DNA from: Micromonospora sp. HK10
GTDB taxonomy: Bacteria > Actinomycetota > Actinomycetes > Mycobacteriales > Micromonosporaceae
Direction: 5' to 3'
Length of the DNA stretch: 64,000 nucleotides
Assembly (NCBI RefSeq): GCF_000982955.1
Contig: NZ_KQ058810.1
Coordinates: 62,001 to 126,000 of the forward strand
Shown here: one piece after another, positions 1-6,736 of the stretch
How the letters are laid out: every line of letters starts with the position of its first letter
Position numbering within the stretch: the stretch's first letter is position 1
Program-made: the position numbers and the translations under genes
Notes under the pieces: model-generated
The model's input: the letters and a program-made list of their open reading frames with translations, nothing else
Databases searched by the model: none
Told to the model about the DNA's origin: nothing

Positions 1-179
1 CCGCCGAGCAGGTCGAGCAGGGTGGACTTGCCGCAGCCGCTGGGGCCGACGACGACCAGGAACTCGCCGGGGCGTACGCCGAGGGTGAGCCCGTCGAGGG
101 CGGTGACCGCGCCGCCGCTGCCGCGCCGGCCCGGGAAGACCTTCGTCACCCGGTCGAAGAGGATCTTGTCGGTGCTCAT
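1..179 (-). CDS. ABC transporter ATP-binding protein, nitrate/sulfonate type (partial)
   Basis: Only the first 59 residues lie inside the window; the gene runs off the left edge. The frame opens with MSTDKILFDRVTKVFPG and contains a clear Walker A motif (GPSGCGKST, residues 45-53) followed by LLDLLG, the usual N-terminal half of an ABC ATPase of the SsuB/TauB/NrtD group. Its ATG overlaps the TGA of the upstream binding-protein gene (ATGA), so the two are translationally coupled. It would energise uptake of the ligand captured by that lipoprotein; a permease is expected beyond the window. The substrate is inferred, not read from this fragment. Confidence 0.9.
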   Translation of the reverse strand, partial: MSTDKILFDRVTKVFPGRRGSGGAVTALDGLTLGVRPGEFLVVVGPSGCGKSTLLDLLG

Positions 180-1207
180 GCGCCACCCCCGGCGGCGGCG
201 AACCCGTTGAACCGGTTGGTGTAGAGGTCGGCCGGTTTCGGCCGGCCGCCCTTCAGTTCGCCGGAGTCGGCCAGCCAGTCGATCCAGGTGGTGAACTCCC
301 GGTCGGAGATCAGGCCGCCCTGCCCGGCGACGCCGCTGGACTTCCAGTACCGGACCAGGGACGGGTCCTCGTTGCGGCCGCGCTTGGCGATGATGGCCTC
401 GAACCGGGCCACCACGGTCTCCCGGGGCTGGGTGCGGGCCCACTCGATCGCCTTGCCGACGCCGGTGACGAAGGCCCGTACGGTCTCCGGGTTGCGCCGG
501 ATGAAGTCGTCGCGGAACACGTAGCTGCCGGCGCTGAAGGTGCCGAGCAGTTCGTGGTCGGTGAAGACGGTGCGGATGCCGCCGTTGGCGACGGCCTTGT
601 CCCGGATGACGCCGCCGAGCACCGCGACGTCGATCTGCCCGGCCCGCAGCGACTGTTCGATGTTGACCGGCGGCAGGGCGACCAGTTCGACCTTGGCGAT
701 TTCGGCCGGGGTGAGCCCGCCCCGGGCCAGCCAGGTCTTGAGCACCGCCTCGGCGTGCGCGCCGAGGGTGTTCATGCCGACCTTTCTGCCGATCAGGTCG
801 CGCGGGCCGCGGATCGGGCTGTCGTCGGGCACGTAGTAGCCCTGGAAGGTCTGCGCGTCGGAGCCGTAGTAGCTGACCACGGCGGTGATCGGGGCGTTGG
901 CGGCGCGGAGCTTGACGATGGCGCCGTTGAACGCGCCGCCGAAGTCGACCTGGCCGGTGGCGGTGGCCTGGATGTCGGCCGGTCCGCCGGTGACGTTGCC
1001 GATCCAGTGGAGCGTGACGTCGCCGAGGTAGCCGAGGTCGGCGGCGAGTTCCGGCAGGGTGACCTGGCCGACCGAGCCCTGGTAGCGCAGCTCGGTGGTG
1101 TGCCGGCCGCCGCCGGCGGCGTCGGTGCCGCAGCCGGCGACGGTGAGGGCGAGCAGGGCGGCGGCCGCGGCGAGGGTACGCCGCAGCGGATGACGGGTTG
1201 AGGCCAT
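176..1207 (-). CDS. Sulfonate/taurine-type ABC transporter substrate-binding lipoprotein
   Basis: A 343-residue periplasmic-binding-like protein of the SsuA/TauA/NMT1 group. It has a basic start, a hydrophobic stretch and a lipobox ending LTVAGC, giving lipidated Cys26. The mature part (LRYQGSVGQVTLPELAADLGYL, then repeated GQIDVAVLGG-type segments) is typical of binding proteins for aliphatic sulfonates, taurine or nitrate. A good ribosome site (AGGAGACC) precedes the ATG. It is the first protein gene after a short leader peptide and is coupled by ATGA to the ATPase gene. The leader peptide ends in Cys, which argues for a sulfur source rather than nitrate; this is inference from context. Confidence 0.85.
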   Translation of the reverse strand: MASTRHPLRRTLAAAAALLALTVAGCGTDAAGGGRHTTELRYQGSVGQVTLPELAADLGYLGDVTLHWIGNVTGGPADIQATATGQVDFGGAFNGAIVKLRAANAPITAVVSYYGSDAQTFQGYYVPDDSPIRGPRDLIGRKVGMNTLGAHAEAVLKTWLARGGLTPAEIAKVELVALPPVNIEQSLRAGQIDVAVLGGVIRDKAVANGGIRTVFTDHELLGTFSAGSYVFRDDFIRRNPETVRAFVTGVGKAIEWARTQPRETVVARFEAIIAKRGRNEDPSLVRYWKSSGVAGQGGLISDREFTTWIDWLADSGELKGGRPKPADLYTNRFNGFAAAGGGA

Positions 1208-1339
1208 GGCGGTCTCCTGATCTGTCCACGATGCGGTGGAGGAAGCCCACGAGGGCGGGTGAGGGCACGCCGCGACCGGCCGGCGCGTCGGTGCGTCGGC
1301 GACGGGAGCGGGCGGGCGGGGAGGCGGTGAGCGGTCAGC

Positions 1340-1417
1340 TCAACAGAGCGCGCTCGCGTGCCGGACCAGGTCGACGTGCACGCGAGCGGTGAGGAGAAGC
1401 TCGTCCCGCTGCGACAT
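1340..1417 (-). CDS. Cysteine-ending leader peptide (25 aa) of the sulfonate transport operon
   Basis: A 25-residue open frame with ATG at 1415-1417 and TGA at 1340-1342, preceded by GAGG. Its C-terminal part reads VHVDLVRHASALC, which matches the family of actinobacterial 'putative leader peptides' (R-H-V-D-L-V-R-x-A-S-A-L-C) found upstream of sulfur-assimilation and cysteine genes. It lies 132 bp before the start of the binding-protein gene on the same strand. The family is thought to act by cysteine-dependent attenuation; the intervening 1208-1339 would hold the control element, but I see no strong hairpin there by eye. It has no recognisable catalytic function. Confidence 0.75.
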   Translation of the reverse strand: MSQRDELLLTARVHVDLVRHASALC

Positions 1418-1661
1418 GACCTCATGCTGCCGGCCACCTTCCGGGCCGGTCAACGCTCTTCCATGGAGTGAGACCGGCATCGCTTGCTTTGTTTCCAGCC
1501 CGTTCCAGCCAGCGTTTACCGCCCCGCAACACCCACCTGATTAATGGGGATTAGGCGGTCGCCGCTCACCGTCCAGTGCGGAGCCGGCCGGTTTGGCGAC
1601 AGCGACGCTTGGGCATGTTCGATCGCGCAGAAGCAGGGAGACCACTGAGAGGAGCCCGGTC

Positions 1662-1841
1662 ATGGGCATCGTGTTCCGCAAGCGAAAGAAGATCGGCCCG
1701 CTGATCCTCCACTTCACCGAGAACGGCTTCTCGTCCTGGAGCATCAAGATCGGCAAGTGGTCCTGGAACTCCCGGACCCGTGCCCACCGCGTGGACCTGC
1801 CGGGTCCGATCTCCTGGAAGCAGGACAAGTCCCGGGCATGA
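1662..1841 (+). CDS. DUF4236-like small basic protein
   Basis: A 59-residue protein starting MGIVFRKRKKIGPLILHFT. The pattern of a short basic start, then K/R-x-G-P, then an amphipathic strand ending in Asn/Ser-Gly matches the DUF4236 family, whose role is unknown. The start at 1662 is chosen over upstream in-frame ATGs because a strong GAGAGGAG ribosome site lies 7 nt before it. A long hairpin follows directly after the stop. Neighbours do not suggest a function. Confidence 0.75.
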   Translation: MGIVFRKRKKIGPLILHFTENGFSSWSIKIGKWSWNSRTRAHRVDLPGPISWKQDKSRA

Positions 1842-1844
1842 CCT

Positions 1845-1900
1845 CCCGAATGTCGAGCGGGGCGCCGGTGGCTCACCGGCGCCCCCGCTCGACATTCGGG
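1845..1900 (+). terminator. Long intrinsic terminator hairpin
   Basis: A nearly perfect 26-bp inverted repeat (CCCGAATGTCGAGCGGGG... mirrored after a GCT loop, one bulged base) starts 3 nt after the DUF4236 stop codon and ends 61 bp before the channel gene. It lacks a U-tract, as is common in actinobacteria. Confidence 0.85.
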
Positions 1901-1961
1901 GCAGGTCGCCCAGCCTCGCCGTTCCGCCGCCACCGGGAGCGGGACATCGGACAATCGCCGC

Positions 1962-2486
1962 ATGGCCAACGAGTCCTTCCGGCGGGAGCGGCGGCTGGCA
2001 GCGCTGGCCGTCGCGCTGCTGCTGATCGCCTACTTCACCGTCCCGGTGGAGCCGGACCCGAACGGGCTGCGGCTGGCGCTGCGTTCGGCCGCCACCCTGG
2101 TCCTGGTGATCGTGGTGGCGTTCCTGGTCACCGGCCAGGTCCGTCGCCAACTCGCCGTGCAGCAGCCGACCGGCGAGGCGGAGAGCCGGGCGCTGATCCG
2201 GCTCGCCGTCACGCTGATCGCCGGGTTGCTGGTCTTCGCGCTCGCCGACTACGTGGTGGCGAACACCCGGCCGGGCGAGTTCGCCGGCCTGCGCACCCGC
2301 GTCGACGCGCTCTACTTCGCCCTGACCACCCTGACCACGGTCGGCTACGGCGACGTGCACGCCCAGGGACAGGTCGCCCGGGTGGTGGTCTGCGCCCAGA
2401 TGATCTTCACGGTCGGGGTGATCGCGACCGGCGCGTCCATCGTGGTCAGGCAGCTGATCCAGCGTCCCCGCCCGGCGCGGCGCTGA
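1962..2486 (+). CDS. Two-TM potassium channel family protein
   Basis: A 174-residue membrane protein of the ion-channel (Ion_trans_2) group. Hydrophobic segments are at about residues 10-25, 40-58 and 78-92, followed by a pore helix and the K+ selectivity filter TTVGYGD (about residues 124-130), then a last TM segment ending in RQLIQRPRPARR. There is no RCK or cyclic-nucleotide domain, so gating is not evident. No Shine-Dalgarno is obvious, so the transcript may be leaderless. The last 41 bp overlap the 3' end of the convergent gene at 2446-3354. Confidence 0.88.
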   Translation: MANESFRRERRLAALAVALLLIAYFTVPVEPDPNGLRLALRSAATLVLVIVVAFLVTGQVRRQLAVQQPTGEAESRALIRLAVTLIAGLLVFALADYVVANTRPGEFAGLRTRVDALYFALTTLTTVGYGDVHAQGQVARVVVCAQMIFTVGVIATGASIVVRQLIQRPRPARR

Positions 2487-3354
2487 CCACCACGTCGCCG
2501 CCGAGCCGGCCGTGCTCCGGGTCCCGGGTCACCGCACCGGCGGCGAGCAGCGAGGCCAGCGCCCGGTTGGCGTCGGCGGCCCGGTAGACCGTCGAGGTGG
2601 CGGCGAAGCGGCGCAGCTCGGTCACCGTACGCGGGCCGGAGCGGGCCAGCTCGGCCAGCAACTCCCGGCGCAGCGGGCCGGGCTCCGGGTCGAGGCTGAT
2701 GGCGAGCAGCCGCCCGGCGGGGTCGGCCGGGTCGCGGTAGCGCACGCCGGCGTACTCGTCGACCGCCCAGAGCGCGTCCTTGAGCACTTCCAGCCCCTTG
2801 TCCGAGCCGGTGCCGTAGCTGAACAGCCGGGCCGGCCCGCCGTCGTCGGGCACCAACTCCACCTCGGTCACCAGCGGAAAGCCGGCGTCGGTCAACGCCC
2901 CGCGCAGGGAGCGGCCGGCCGGGGTGACCAGCAGCAGCTCGGCCGGGCGGCCGGAGGCGACGGCCGCGAGCACGCCCGGGTCCGGGTCCCCACCCTCGAT
3001 CACGGCCAGCAGCGGGGCGCCGGCCGCGCCGGCCGCCTTGAGCGCCACCGGCAGCCGGTCCGGCGCGCCGGGCACCACGTGCACGGCGACGTCCGCCGGC
3101 AGGGCGGCCTCGGCGGCGCCCAGCCGGACCGGCAGCTCGGTACCGCCCCCGCCCAGCACGAGCACCGTCAGCCGCCGGCCGCGCAGCCGGTCGGCGAACT
3201 CGGCCACCACCAGCAGCGCGGCCTCCGCGCCGCCGGCGTCACCTTCGGCGTACGCGAGGGCCAGGGTGGCCCGCCGGGAGCGGTGCAGCGCCCCCGGCAA
3301 CCAGTGGTCGAGCTGCCGGACGAGCAGTTCGCGTAGGACGGCGTCGGTCGACAT
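2446..3354 (-). CDS. Hypothetical protein with faint TcmP-like C-terminus
   Basis: A 302-residue soluble protein with no signal peptide or membrane segment. The middle-to-late segment (YGTGSDKGLEVLKDALWAVD, then GVRYRDP) resembles the C-terminal part of three-Cys-motif partner (TcmP) proteins, and RQLDHWLPGAL near residue 13 fits the usual TcmP start, but the typical DGFAGPG motif is not present. The final part (about 225-285) looks like a winged-helix segment (LAELARSGPRTVTELRRFA, then RALASLLAAGAV). Function is unknown; the TcmP relation is a weak, memory-based assignment. It converges on and overlaps the channel gene by 41 bp. Confidence 0.6.
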   Translation of the reverse strand: MSTDAVLRELLVRQLDHWLPGALHRSRRATLALAYAEGDAGGAEAALLVVAEFADRLRGRRLTVLVLGGGGTELPVRLGAAEAALPADVAVHVVPGAPDRLPVALKAAGAAGAPLLAVIEGGDPDPGVLAAVASGRPAELLLVTPAGRSLRGALTDAGFPLVTEVELVPDDGGPARLFSYGTGSDKGLEVLKDALWAVDEYAGVRYRDPADPAGRLLAISLDPEPGPLRRELLAELARSGPRTVTELRRFAATSTVYRAADANRALASLLAAGAVTRDPEHGRLGGDVVVSAAPGGDAGSAA

Positions 3355-3423
3355 GCTGCCGTTCTACCGCATCGGCGGCCGGAGCGGGCCCGCGGTGCGG
3401 CCGGCGACGGCCGGTGCGGCCCG

Positions 3424-3490
3424 GCCCAGCGGGTCGGGCGGACACCGGCGGGGTGGTCGGGCCCAGCGGGTCGGGCGGACACCGGCGGTG
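3424..3490. repeat. 37-bp direct repeat, about two copies
   Basis: The segment beginning GCCCAGCGGGTCGGGCGGAC occurs at 3424 and again at 3461 (period 37), ending just before the stop of the glyoxalase gene. It fills most of the spacer between two minus-strand genes and is non-coding. Confidence 0.8.
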
Positions 3491-3493
3491 CGG

Positions 3494-4015
3494 TCAGGCC
3501 GGGACGGAGATGCCCACCCCGCCACGGGTCTGCCCGCCGTAGCGCGCCCGCTCCCGGTCCAGGTCGAGGCGACCGATGCGCTTGCGGGCGGCGAGCGCGG
3601 CGTCGTCGAGCCGGTCGGCCGGGACGATCCAGACGATCTCGAACTCCAGGCCGTCCGGGTCGCGCCCGTAGAGGCTCTTCGTGGTGCCGTGGTCGGAGGT
3701 GCCGACCAGCGCGTTCGCGGCGGCCAGCCGCTCGGCGGTGGCGGCCAGCTCGTCCAGGGTGTCCAGCTCCCAGGCGAGGTGGTAGAGGCCCACGGCGGTC
3801 CGGCCGGCCGGCGAGGCGCCGGCGGCGGAACCGATCTCGAACAGCCCGAGGTCGTGGTCGTTGGTGGAGTCGGCCGCCTGGAGGAAGGCGGCGCCCCGGA
3901 ACCCGTCCGGCGTCATCGGCACCGGGCGGAAGCCCAGCACGTCCCGGTAGAAGGCGACGCTGCGGTCCAGGTCACGGACGTAGAGCACGGCGTGGTTGAG
4001 GCGATGGATTCCCAT
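3494..4015 (-). CDS. VOC/glyoxalase-superfamily dioxygenase-like protein
   Basis: A 173-residue vicinal-oxygen-chelate protein. It begins MGIHRLNHAVLYVRDLDRSV with FYRDVLGF, and a second half with LYHLAWELD and LYGRDPDGLEFEIVW, giving the metal-ligand pattern H8, H/E in the second module and a final E, as in catechol 2,3-dioxygenases and glyoxalases. The start at 4015 is preferred to an ATG 39 nt upstream because GTGGGGGG lies just before it and the longer form would run into the operator. It is divergent from a MarR regulator, which is likely to control it. The substrate cannot be read from sequence. Confidence 0.85.
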   Translation of the reverse strand: MGIHRLNHAVLYVRDLDRSVAFYRDVLGFRPVPMTPDGFRGAAFLQAADSTNDHDLGLFEIGSAAGASPAGRTAVGLYHLAWELDTLDELAATAERLAAANALVGTSDHGTTKSLYGRDPDGLEFEIVWIVPADRLDDAALAARKRIGRLDLDRERARYGGQTRGGVGISVPA

Positions 4016-4022
4016 GCCCCCC

Positions 4023-4067
4023 ACGGTAGCGCGAGATAGTTGAGCCTTCAACAACCGCGGCTATGAT
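4023..4067. promoter_or_regulatory. Divergent promoters sharing a MarR-type operator
   Basis: An inverted repeat GTTGA-GCCT-TCAAC (4039-4052) sits between the two divergent genes. Leftward promoter: -35 TTGAAG (complement of 4046-4051), 17-bp spacer, -10 TACCGT (complement of 4023-4028). Rightward promoter: -35 TTGAGC (4040-4045), 16-bp spacer, -10 TATGAT (4062-4067). The palindrome covers both -35 boxes, so one bound MarR dimer could shut both genes. Boxes were read by eye. Confidence 0.75.
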
Positions 4068-4074
4068 GGGCGTC

Positions 4075-4527
4075 ATGACCCGGTGGTTGGACCCCGACGA
4101 GCAGCGGACCTGGCGCGCCTTCCTGGCCGCCTCCCGGGCGCTGATGGACACCCTCGACCGCGAGCTGCAACGCGACGCGGGCATGCCGCACGCCTACTAC
4201 GAGATCCTGGTCCGGCTCTCCGAGGCCCCCGACCGGCGGCTGCGGATGAGCGAACTCGCCGACGCCACCGGCTCCTCGCGCAGCCGGCTCTCCCACGCGG
4301 CGTCCCGGTTGGAGGCGGCCGGCTGGATCCGCCGGGAGGACTGCCCCACCGACCGGCGCGGGCAGCTCGCCGTCCTCACCGACGACGGCTTCGCCACCCT
4401 CGCGGCCGCCGCGCCCGGCCACGTCGCGGGGGTACGCCGGCACCTGTTCGACGCGCTCAGCCCGGCCCAGGTCGACCAGCTCCGGCGGATCAGCGAGACC
4501 CTCGCCGAGCACCTGACCGGATCCTGA
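4075..4527 (+). CDS. MarR family transcriptional regulator
   Basis: A 150-residue regulator: MTRWLDPDEQRTWRAFLAAS start, winged-helix core with LRMSELADATGSSRSRLSHA as recognition region, wing with DRRGQLAVLTDDGF, and a C-terminal dimer helix. The ATG at 4075 is chosen over two earlier ATGs because a -10 box (TATGAT) ends 8 nt before it, implying a leaderless or near-leaderless mRNA. It is divergent from the VOC protein and probably represses both itself and that gene through the palindrome between them, with release by a small aromatic or electrophilic ligand as in other MarR proteins. Confidence 0.9.
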   Translation: MTRWLDPDEQRTWRAFLAASRALMDTLDRELQRDAGMPHAYYEILVRLSEAPDRRLRMSELADATGSSRSRLSHAASRLEAAGWIRREDCPTDRRGQLAVLTDDGFATLAAAAPGHVAGVRRHLFDALSPAQVDQLRRISETLAEHLTGS

Positions 4528-4584
4528 CCAAACTGATCCACTCCGGGGGTTGTACTTACCGTCGCCGAATGAGCACGATGGGGC

Positions 4585-6534
4585 GTGTCCTCCGGCTTCG
4601 GTGAACTGACGGTCCAGGCGCACCACCTGGTGTCCGAAGGCGACCTGGCCGGCGCCCAGCGGCTGCTCGCCGACGCGCTGACCGACGTCGACCCGCGTCC
4701 CGCCAACGCCTCCCCCGAGCTGGCCGACGCCGCCGGCCTCCAGGCCCGGGTGCTCGTCGCCCTCGGCGAGCCGCACTCCGCGCGTGGCTGGGCCGCCTTC
4801 GCGTACGCGGCGGCCACCCGGCTGTACGGCCGCTCCGACGAGCGCGCCATCACCGCCGCCGCCACCCTGGCCGCCGTGCTGCACCGGGTCGGCAGCGACG
4901 CCCGGGCCGCCCGGCTCTACTCCGACGTCATCATCGAGCTGACCGCCCGCGACGGCCCGGAGTCGCAGCGGGTCCTCGCCGCGCACGCCGACCTGGCCAC
5001 CGTGGAGTACGCCCGAGGCCAATGCGAGCTGGCCCGTGACCGGCTCCAGGACGCCTGGGAGCTGCACCGCGAGGTGTACGGCGACGGCCACCCCAGCGGC
5101 ATCAAAATGCTGGCCAAGCTCGGCGCGATGGAACGCGACTGCGGCCGGTACGCCGAGTCCCACGAGCACCTGGCGCTGGCCGAGGAGCTGTCCGCGGCGC
5201 ACCTGGCCGCCGACGACCCGCTCGCCGCGCAGGTGTCGACGCTGGTCCGGACGGCCGCCGATCCGGACCACGTCTGCGAGCCGGCCGCGGCGGCGCCGGT
5301 GGTGCCGGCCGCCCGGGTCCCGCCGGCCGCCGAGGGCCCGCCCGAGCCGCCGGTCTACCGTCCACCGGCCCGCACCGCCGAGCCGGCCGACCCGATCGGC
5401 GGCACCCACGTGCCCACCCCCCGGGTCGCGCCCGAGGCCGACGACGACCGCTTCGGCGCCCCGGCCGAGCAGGACGGCTTCGGCGGGCCCGACGACGACC
5501 GCTTCGGCGGACCGGCCGACCAGGACCCCTTCGCCGTCGCGGACGACGACCGGCTCACCGGCTCGACCCACCAGGGCCCTCTCGGGATGCCCTACGACGA
5601 CCGCTTCGGCGGGCCGGCCCAGGACCACTTCGGCACACCCGACGACGACCGGTTCGCGGGCTCGACCCACGACGACCCCATCGGCATGGCCGACGAGGAC
5701 CGGTTCGGCGGACCGGCCCACGGGGACCCCTTCGCGAGGCTGGACCGGGACCGGTTCGGCGGACCGGCCGACCCGGACGGGGACCGGTTCGGCAGGCCGG
5801 CCGACCCGGACCGGGACCGGTTCGGCGGACCGGCTGACCCGGACGGGTTCGGCGGGCCGGCCGACGACGAGTGGCCCCCCGACGAGCAGCCGGAGGACAC
5901 CTGGCCGGTGCGGGAGAGCGCCCTGCCGCCGACCGTGGTCGGGCTCACCGACGAGGAGCCGGGCGTCCGCCGGGTGCCCGGGTCCGCCGAGCCGGAGTCG
6001 CCGTCGCGCTACCTGCCGGTGCACGTGCCGCGCCAGCCCGAGCCGGAGCCGGTGCGCCCCGGCCGGCCCTGGCTGCCACTGGTGGTGGCCGGCGTGATCG
6101 TGGCGCTGCTGCTCGGCGTCATCGCGGTGGTCGCCGGGGTGTCCCGGGTGGACCGCTCCCGCGACACCCCCGCGCCGGCCCGCACCACCGCGGCCGGTCC
6201 CACCGCCACCGCTCCGACCGGCACCGGCCGGAGCGGCACGCCGAGCGCCGCGCCGGCCTCGCCGGGCAGTCCGCCGGGCACCGTGCGGCTCGTCGACCGA
6301 CGGGACAGCATCCTGCTGAGCTGGACGTACCCGGCCGGCGCGGAGGGGCCGGTGGTGATCGCCGGCGGTCGCAGCCGGGACACCCAGCGCACCTTCCAGG
6401 AGTTGCCGGCCGGCACCGACAGCTACGTCGCCTACGGGTTGAGCCGCAACATCGACTACTGCTTCACGGTGGCCGTGGTCTGGTCCACCGACACCGTCGC
6501 CCGGGCCGCGCCGGTCTGCACCCGCCGGGGCTGA
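4585..6534 (+). CDS. TPR membrane protein with Asp/Phe-Gly repeat linker and FN3-like C-terminus
   Basis: A 649-residue protein in four parts. Residues 1-220 are helical TPR-type repeats (AAATRLYGRSDERAITAAA, ELHREVYGDGHPSGIKML). Residues about 286-430 are a degenerate repeat of DDDRFGGPA-like units, acidic and disordered. One TM segment lies at about 494-518 (LPLVVAGVIVALLLGVIAVV). After a Thr/Ala-rich stalk, residues 560-649 read PPGTVRLVDRRDSILLSW..., resembling a fibronectin III domain, probably outside the cell. The GTG start has GATGGGG before it. A TACCGT box at 4557-4562 points to transcription starting near 4569, where an ATG would open an 11-codon frame overlapping the GTG. Function is unknown. 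Confidence 0.8.
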   Translation: MSSGFGELTVQAHHLVSEGDLAGAQRLLADALTDVDPRPANASPELADAAGLQARVLVALGEPHSARGWAAFAYAAATRLYGRSDERAITAAATLAAVLHRVGSDARAARLYSDVIIELTARDGPESQRVLAAHADLATVEYARGQCELARDRLQDAWELHREVYGDGHPSGIKMLAKLGAMERDCGRYAESHEHLALAEELSAAHLAADDPLAAQVSTLVRTAADPDHVCEPAAAAPVVPAARVPPAAEGPPEPPVYRPPARTAEPADPIGGTHVPTPRVAPEADDDRFGAPAEQDGFGGPDDDRFGGPADQDPFAVADDDRLTGSTHQGPLGMPYDDRFGGPAQDHFGTPDDDRFAGSTHDDPIGMADEDRFGGPAHGDPFARLDRDRFGGPADPDGDRFGRPADPDRDRFGGPADPDGFGGPADDEWPPDEQPEDTWPVRESALPPTVVGLTDEEPGVRRVPGSAEPESPSRYLPVHVPRQPEPEPVRPGRPWLPLVVAGVIVALLLGVIAVVAGVSRVDRSRDTPAPARTTAAGPTATAPTGTGRSGTPSAAPASPGSPPGTVRLVDRRDSILLSWTYPAGAEGPVVIAGGRSRDTQRTFQELPAGTDSYVAYGLSRNIDYCFTVAVVWSTDTVARAAPVCTRRG

Positions 6535-6574
6535 TCCGCACCGGCCCGCCCCGGCTGACCGCCGGCCGCGCAGT

Positions 6575-6736
6575 GCTCAGTCCGCCTCGGGCACGTCCAG
6601 CGCGGGCAGCCGTACCGTCACCCGCAGCGCTCAGTCCGGCTCGGGCACGTCCAGCGCCGGCAGCCGTACCGTCACCCGCAGCGCTCAGTCCGCCTCGGGC
6701 ACGTCCAGCGCGGGCAGCCGTACCGTCACCCGCAGC
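6575..6736. repeat. 54-bp tandem repeat, three copies, duplicating the kinase 3' end
   Basis: Copies at 6575, 6629 and 6683, each starting GCTCAGTCC. Copies 1 and 3 are identical and copy 2 differs at two bases. Copy 3 is the last 17 codons plus the TGA of the histidine kinase; copies 1 and 2 lie beyond the stop and each keeps its own in-frame TGA. If the stop were read through, the tail LRVTVRLPALDVPE would be repeated. Confidence 0.95.

Noticed and set aside
4048..6024. A 658-codon open frame on the minus strand opposite the MarR and TPR genes
   Set aside because: It is Gly/Val/Arg-rich without motifs, and the plus-strand TPR protein and MarR regulator have clear domains and ribosome sites. 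High GC produces such antisense frames.
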